DNA from: Flavobacterium sp.
GTDB lineage: Bacteria; Bacteroidota; Bacteroidia; Flavobacteriales; Flavobacteriaceae
Length of the DNA stretch: 5,741 nucleotides
Assembly: GCA_024709705.1 (NCBI GenBank)
Contig: JANJWE010000022.1
Span: forward strand, 1 to 5,741
Direction of reading: 5' to 3'
The position numbers were made by a program, and so were the translations under genes. Below are positions 1 through 5,741 of the stretch, in pieces. The notes under the pieces were generated by a model. It did not search any database. It was not told the DNA's origin and saw only the letters and a program-made list of their open reading frames with translations. Each line of letters starts with the position of its first letter. The stretch's first letter is position 1.

Positions 1-80
1 AAATTAAAAATCAATCCATTACATTTGGTGCCTTAACATTATCCTAATATCCCGTTCTTATTAAAAAAATACTTTTCCTT

Positions 81-560
81 ATGTGTTTAGTTTGCACAGG
101 TTTGAGCTACAGTCAAGACGTTTTCGAATATGAATTTGATGAAAACGTAACAATAGAAGTACTCGACAATTCTGAAGAAGGAGAAATTCCGGGCGGTAAA
201 GCAGTAAGAGGTACCCATAAAAATTTGATCATGGTTTTTTCCAGCTCCAATAAAGGAAAAGGAAAATTGAGTCAAAACGATGAAGCCGGCATGATGAAAT
301 TTTTTCAAGGGGTAAAAGATGGTGCCGTGAATTCCAGTAATGGGAAATTGTTACAAGAAGAAATAATTAACCTTCATAATCAAAAAGTACTAAAATTCAC
401 CTTTACCTTAGTGGTTAACGGCAAAAAGAATTGGGTAGAAAACTATGTGTTTTTTTATAAAGACCTTGTCTACACACTCCAATTGATGAATACTGAAAAG
501 GAATTTGAAAAAAGTAGTGCTTTTCGAAAAAGAATAATAGATTCTATAGTATTGAAATAA
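81..560 (+). CDS. Small exported protein of unknown function
   Basis: The first ATG gives 159 residues ending in a TAA at 558-560. I do not recognise a specific family. The reading frame is open back to a TAA at 45-47, and the codons from ATT at 60 to ATG at 81 read I/M-K-K-I-L-F-L. Joined to MCLVCTGLSYSQD this is a typical Flavobacterium signal peptide: a Lys-Lys n-region, a hydrophobic core and an S-Y-S/Q-D cleavage site. Starting at 81 removes the basic n-region, so the true start is probably ATT at 60 (166 residues). The mature part alternates beta-like strands with charged loops (for example residues 98-132), then a C-terminal helix ending in RIIDSIVLK. That layout loosely recalls small PsbP/DcrB-like folds, which is a guess. 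No lipobox is convincing, so it is probably soluble in the periplasm or secreted. The gene stands alone and converges on the next one. Confidence 0.75.
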   Translation: MCLVCTGLSYSQDVFEYEFDENVTIEVLDNSEEGEIPGGKAVRGTHKNLIMVFSSSNKGKGKLSQNDEAGMMKFFQGVKDGAVNSSNGKLLQEEIINLHNQKVLKFTFTLVVNGKKNWVENYVFFYKDLVYTLQLMNTEKEFEKSSAFRKRIIDSIVLK

Positions 561-679
561 ATGCTATTGGTAAACCTTTGATTTACGTTTAATTTTTGCT
601 TTTTCTTAGAGTCGGTTCATTCTGAAATTTGTAAAACTTACTCTCACAAAGATTGCTTTTGATTGAAAGGAAAAAATTA

Positions 680-1279
680 TTACAGTTTAATTTTAGGTTT
701 ATACATCACTATTAACTGAACGAGAACTGCCAAAAAGATAAGGATATAAATTTCAATTTGAGTAAACAATTCAACGCTTTCAACCGCTCCTTCACTAATT
801 GACATTTGTTTTTTACCTTCGTTCAGCTGAATGGCAGATAAAGTATTTAAATTTGTAATTACCAAATCAATCTGTTGATTCACTTGCAAAAGTGTACTGA
901 AATTTGAGGCTAAAAATTGTTTTTCAGTGGAAAATAACCGGTCCATATTTTTCTTTAAATCCGCAAACACTTCCGCTTCCTCATCGGTTAATTTTGTTTT
1001 TTCAAACTGCATAACATACGATTGTAAAACAGCATTAACTTTATCGTTTTGCTTGTTAAAAAAAAGCGTGTCTGTTGTATTGAAAGCCAGTTGTTTTTGA
1101 TGAACAGAGGTTAACATTTGAAAAATTAGATCATTGGCTATCAATCGGTCCTCATAAATGGTTGTAACCGCATCACGTATCCTTAAAAAATTGTTTCGGT
1201 CAATTAAATTTGTAGCAATTATCAATACAAAGATCAATGTAATTCCAAGGATCCATTTCAATTTATTGTAAAACGACAT
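680..1279 (-). CDS. Membrane protein with four-helix-bundle (MCP-type) sensor domain, no output domain
   Basis: The 199-residue protein has a short basic N-terminus (KLKW), a first membrane helix at about residues 9-26, and an extracytoplasmic region at about 27-174 that is almost entirely amphipathic helix. A second membrane helix follows at about 175-192, and the tail is only seven residues (YKPKIKL). The segment after the first membrane helix (DRNNFLRIRDAVTTIYEDRL, residues 27-46) resembles the start of the 4HB_MCP ligand-binding bundle of methyl-accepting chemotaxis proteins, where an IYEDRL-like motif is common. No HAMP, methyl-accepting, kinase or cyclase domain follows, so any signal must pass to a partner protein or the protein has a structural role. 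The start is the only sensible ATG. Its leader is A/T-rich without a Shine-Dalgarno sequence. Elements TAACTTCG (1309-1316) and TAATTTCG (1340-1347), read on the minus strand, resemble a TANNTTTG -7 box but lack a well-spaced -33 partner. Confidence 0.85.
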   Translation of the reverse strand: MSFYNKLKWILGITLIFVLIIATNLIDRNNFLRIRDAVTTIYEDRLIANDLIFQMLTSVHQKQLAFNTTDTLFFNKQNDKVNAVLQSYVMQFEKTKLTDEEAEVFADLKKNMDRLFSTEKQFLASNFSTLLQVNQQIDLVITNLNTLSAIQLNEGKKQMSISEGAVESVELFTQIEIYILIFLAVLVQLIVMYKPKIKL

Positions 1280-1367
1280 AAGATTTAATTTAAAAATGCA
1301 GATTGTTACGAAGTTACAAAAAAAGAAGATGACCCCATACGAAATTAACGGTATTGATGAAAAAGTT

Positions 1368-1394
1368 AGAGTTTTATAACAACAAGAGTTTTAT
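1368..1394. repeat. Perfect 10-bp direct repeat upstream of the sensor gene
   Basis: AGAGTTTTAT occurs at 1368-1377 and again at 1385-1394, separated by AACAACA, giving a pitch of 17 bp. It lies 89-115 bp upstream of the start of the - strand sensor gene and downstream of the katG terminator. It could be a tandem protein-binding site or a chance duplication in AT-rich DNA. The rest of the 246-bp gap (1280-1525) shows nothing else apart from the terminator. Confidence 0.45.
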
Positions 1395-1470
1395 TTCATA
1401 CTAACATACTGAATCATTTACACAAAACCTGACACGATAGTGGATAGCGACTGGCAAAGTAATCTAAAAC

Positions 1471-1501
1471 AAAAAAAGCAACCCGTTTCCGAGTTGCTTT
1501 T
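1471..1501 (-). terminator. Rho-independent terminator of katG
   Basis: AAAAGCAAC (1474-1482) pairs with GTTGCTTTT (1493-1501). One C/A mismatch and two more GC pairs (C1484-G1491, G1485-C1490) then close on a TTTC loop. On the minus strand the hairpin runs into TTTTTTTGTTTT, a good U-tract, and it begins 25 bases after the katG stop codon. No + strand gene points at it, so it serves katG and insulates the downstream sensor gene from katG transcription. Confidence 0.85.
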
Positions 1502-1525
1502 CAGGTTAAATTATGTTTAGTGGAA

Positions 1526-3855
<2,330 letters not shown>

Positions 3856-3973
3856 TAAACAGTAACAGTATTAGCAATAAAATAACAATTTCATTACCAA
3901 AAGAGCTAGATACTCGTTTCTTTTTTCAGAACACTAAAATACTACATAAAATTCTATTATAAATACATTTGCA

Positions 3974-3988
3974 ATAGATTGTATCTAT
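3974..3988. promoter_or_regulatory. Inverted repeat ATAGAT-TGT-ATCTAT (possible operator)
   Basis: Two perfect 6-bp arms flank a 3-bp spacer. Outer arms ATTTG (3967-3971) and CAAAT (3992-3996) extend the symmetry with a small offset. It sits 119 bp upstream of the katG -33 element and 154 bp upstream of the peptidase start, so it could serve either gene. The 15-bp layout fits a 7-1-7 Fur-family site in geometry but matches a PerR box at only about half of its positions. Confidence 0.25.
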
Positions 3989-3994
3989 AATCAA

Positions 3995-4028
3995 ATTGAA
4001 AAGTCATACCTTTAGATTGAAAAGAGTC
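3995..4028 (+). repeat. Spaced direct repeat ATTGAAAAG upstream of the peptidase gene
   Basis: ATTGAAAAG occurs at 3995-4003 and 4016-4024, exactly 21 bp apart (two helical turns). Each copy is followed by GTC nearby (AAAAGTC, then AAAAGAGTC). A -7-like TACCTTTA (4007-4014) lies between the copies. Tandem sites at two-turn spacing are typical of some response regulators, but the repeat is short and A-rich, so function is only a possibility. Confidence 0.25.
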
Positions 4029-4141
4029 GAATTAACATGAAGAGACAAACCATACAAGAGGGATGAAAATTCCCAAACAAAATCATAAAATAGAGCGACC
4101 TCAAAAAAAATAAAGTAATATTGTAGTAAAATCAATTATCC

Positions 4142-5741
4142 ATGACTCATTGCCTACACCTGTTGTTTTTATTAGTTACCTTAATTGGTCAAGCCCAAAA
4201 TTTTACAAAACGTGATTCACTTCAAGGCAGCTTACGTTCAGAACGAACGGCTTTTGATGTACTGCGTTATGATTTGAATATAACAATTAATCCCGATAAT
4301 CGTAGTATAAAAGGACACAATGCCTTTACGTTTAAATGGATGAGTCCTACAAATCAAATTCAACTGGATTTATTTGAAAACATGCAAGTTGACAGCATCG
4401 TTTTTGGTTCAAAAAAATTAAATTACACTAGGGAATTTGATGCCGTATTTATTGAAGTTGAATCCGAAATGCAAAATACTAAAGAACCAACTTTGATATT
4501 TTACTATTCGGGAGTTCCAAAAGAAGCCAAACGAGCCCCTTGGGATGGTGGTTTTGTATGGAAAAAGGATAGTAATGGTAAAGATTTTATAGGAGTTGCG
4601 GTACAAGGAACCGGGGCAAGTTTGTGGTATCCGGTTAAAGACCATCAAACGGATGAACCCAATAGAGGGGCATCGATTAAAGTAGCGGTTCCTAACGGAT
4701 TGATGAATGTTTCAAATGGTCGCTTTTTGGGAAAAGAAGATTTAAAAAACGGTTACACCCGTTGGGATTGGGAAGTTAAAAGTCCGATAAACAACTACAA
4801 TATTGTTATAAATGTGGCCGATTATGTTCACATACACGATCATCACAAAGGGTTGGATTTAGACTACTATGTCTTGAGAGAAAACGAAGCGAAAGCCCGA
4901 AAACATTTTGAAGAAGTCAAACCGATGATGGATTGTTTTCAAGAAAAGTTTGGAGCCTATCCTTTCATCGAAGATGGTTTTAAATTGGTTGAAACCCCCT
5001 ATTTAGGAATGGAACATCAAAGTGCTGTTGCCTATGGTAACAAATACTTGAAGGGGTATATGGGAAATGACATGACCGGAACCGGTGTGGGACTGCTTTT
5101 TGATTATATTACTATTCATGAAACCGGACACGAATGGTTTGGCAACAGTATTACATCCAAAGACATTGCAGATATGTGGATACATGAGAGTTTTACAACC
5201 TATTCGGAATCGGTTTTTGTAGAATGTCAATTTGGCTATGAAAAAGCAATGGAATATATCAATGGTCAGAAAAAAATGGTGGGTAATAGAAAACCTGTTA
5301 TTGGTCAGTTTGGTGTGAATTTCAAAACCGGAAATTCCGATATGTATTACAAAGGAGCATTAATGCTCAATACCTTGCGACACATAATCAATGAGGATAG
5401 TAAATGGTGGACTATACTTCGAAAATATGCCGAAACTTTTCGTCATCAAATCATAGAAACAAAAGATGTAGTTGATTTTTTCACCAAGGAATCCGGAATA
5501 AATTTAGGTCCTGTTTTCAATCAATATTTGAATTACAAAAACCTACCCGAATTGGAATTACGAGTTGTAAAGAAAAAGGTAGAAGCCCGATGGAATACTG
5601 ATGTTTCTTATTTTGAAATGCCTGTTGCGTATTTTTCTAATGGAAAAAATTCGAGAGTAACAGTTAAAAATGACTGGGTAAAATTACCCAATACCTCTTC
5701 TGTTGAAGATATTCAATTGGCACTAAATAAAATGTTGGTCA
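4142..5741 (+). CDS. M1-family zinc aminopeptidase-type metallopeptidase, exported, 3' end outside window
   Basis: The visible 533 codons encode a gluzincin peptidase that probably removes N-terminal residues from peptides in the periplasm or outside the cell. The start at 4142 is the first ATG after an in-frame TAA at 4127. Residues 1-18 form a signal peptide (MTHCLHLLFLLVTLIGQA, cleavage before QN), unusual in having histidines but no Lys or Arg in its n-region. Residues about 35-225 are the beta-sandwich N-terminal domain, including APWDGGFVW and QGTGASLWYPVKDH. The catalytic domain has the exopeptidase-type motif GMEHQ (289-293, E291 expected to bind the substrate amino group). The zinc site HETGH (H326, E327, H330) is followed after exactly 18 residues by E349 in WIHESF. 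Y402 in YYKGA is the likely transition-state tyrosine. A helical region follows (about 420-500), then a beta segment. All catalytic residues are intact. Family members of this short type are often about 550 residues, so the stop may lie just beyond the window. There is no Shine-Dalgarno sequence. Confidence 0.95.
   Translation, partial: MTHCLHLLFLLVTLIGQAQNFTKRDSLQGSLRSERTAFDVLRYDLNITINPDNRSIKGHNAFTFKWMSPTNQIQLDLFENMQVDSIVFGSKKLNYTREFDAVFIEVESEMQNTKEPTLIFYYSGVPKEAKRAPWDGGFVWKKDSNGKDFIGVAVQGTGASLWYPVKDHQTDEPNRGASIKVAVPNGLMNVSNGRFLGKEDLKNGYTRWDWEVKSPINNYNIVINVADYVHIHDHHKGLDLDYYVLRENEAKARKHFEEVKPMMDCFQEKFGAYPFIEDGFKLVETPYLGMEHQSAVAYGNKYLKGYMGNDMTGTGVGLLFDYITIHETGHEWFGNSITSKDIADMWIHESFTTYSESVFVECQFGYEKAMEYINGQKKMVGNRKPVIGQFGVNFKTGNSDMYYKGALMLNTLRHIINEDSKWWTILRKYAETFRHQIIETKDVVDFFTKESGINLGPVFNQYLNYKNLPELELRVVKKKVEARWNTDVSYFEMPVAYFSNGKNSRVTVKNDWVKLPNTSSVEDIQLALNKMLV

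Noticed and set aside
1..59. Possible promoter for the first gene (TTTG at 24-27)
   Set aside because: The sequence 17 bp downstream (TAATATCC) matches TANNTTTG poorly, and no better-spaced -7 box is visible.
87..308. Minus-strand open frame of 73 codons within the first gene
   Set aside because: It is the complement of the + strand gene, which has a signal peptide and sensible protein composition. The minus frame shows neither.
569..600. Possible + strand terminator after the first gene: GTAAA (570-574) and TTTAC (582-586) followed by T-rich sequence
   Set aside because: The stem has only five pairs, mostly A-T, with a 7-base loop, so it is too weak to call as an intrinsic terminator.
1420..1465. 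Slightly GC-richer patch between the sensor gene and the katG terminator that might hold a small RNA
   Set aside because: I could not find a stable hairpin, a promoter or a terminator that would define an RNA gene.
4037..4113. Two tiny overlapping reading frames (9 codons from ATG 4037, 16 codons from ATG 4063, joined by ATGA) that could be leader peptides
   Set aside because: They are too short to show coding signal, have no recognisable attenuator hairpin after them, and lie in AT-rich DNA where such frames arise by chance.
4418..5230. Open frames on the - strand inside the peptidase gene (4418-4648, 5003-5230)
   Set aside because: They are antisense to the M1 domain and catalytic motifs, with no independent coding or promoter evidence.

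Overview
The window looks like a chromosomal piece of a Flavobacteriaceae-type bacterium (phylum Bacteroidota). The reasons are low GC with very AT-rich intergenic DNA, start codons preceded by A/T-rich leaders without Shine-Dalgarno sequences, a promoter-like TTTG-N17-TAAATTTA element (Bacteroidota-type, resembling TTTG / TANNTTTG), and protein types common in that family. I see no insertion sequence, CRISPR array, tRNA, rRNA or phage gene.

Layout: (1) A + strand gene at about 60/81-560 encodes a small, probably exported protein of unknown function. Its natural signal peptide starts at an ATT codon, upstream of the first ATG. (2) A convergent - strand gene at 680-1279 encodes a two-pass membrane protein with a periplasmic four-helix-bundle (4HB_MCP-like) sensor and no output domain. 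Its upstream region holds a perfect 10-bp direct repeat. (3) A - strand catalase-peroxidase gene, katG (1526-3769), has an intrinsic terminator at 1471-1501 and a good candidate promoter at 3827-3855. A near-perfect palindrome overlaps the -7 element. (4) A 372-bp divergent intergenic region (3770-4141) holds the katG promoter, a second inverted repeat and a short tandem repeat. (5) A + strand gene from 4142 runs off the window end and encodes an exported M1-family zinc metallopeptidase with an intact active site.

The genes look like four separately transcribed units and not one operon. katG is cytoplasmic defence against hydrogen peroxide. The M1 peptidase and the small exported protein act in the envelope or outside the cell. 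The membrane sensor needs a partner encoded elsewhere. I found no convincing undescribed multi-gene system. The points most worth checking are the ATT start, the output-less sensor, the doubled Cys-Pro motif at the KatG N-terminus, and the palindrome in the katG promoter.
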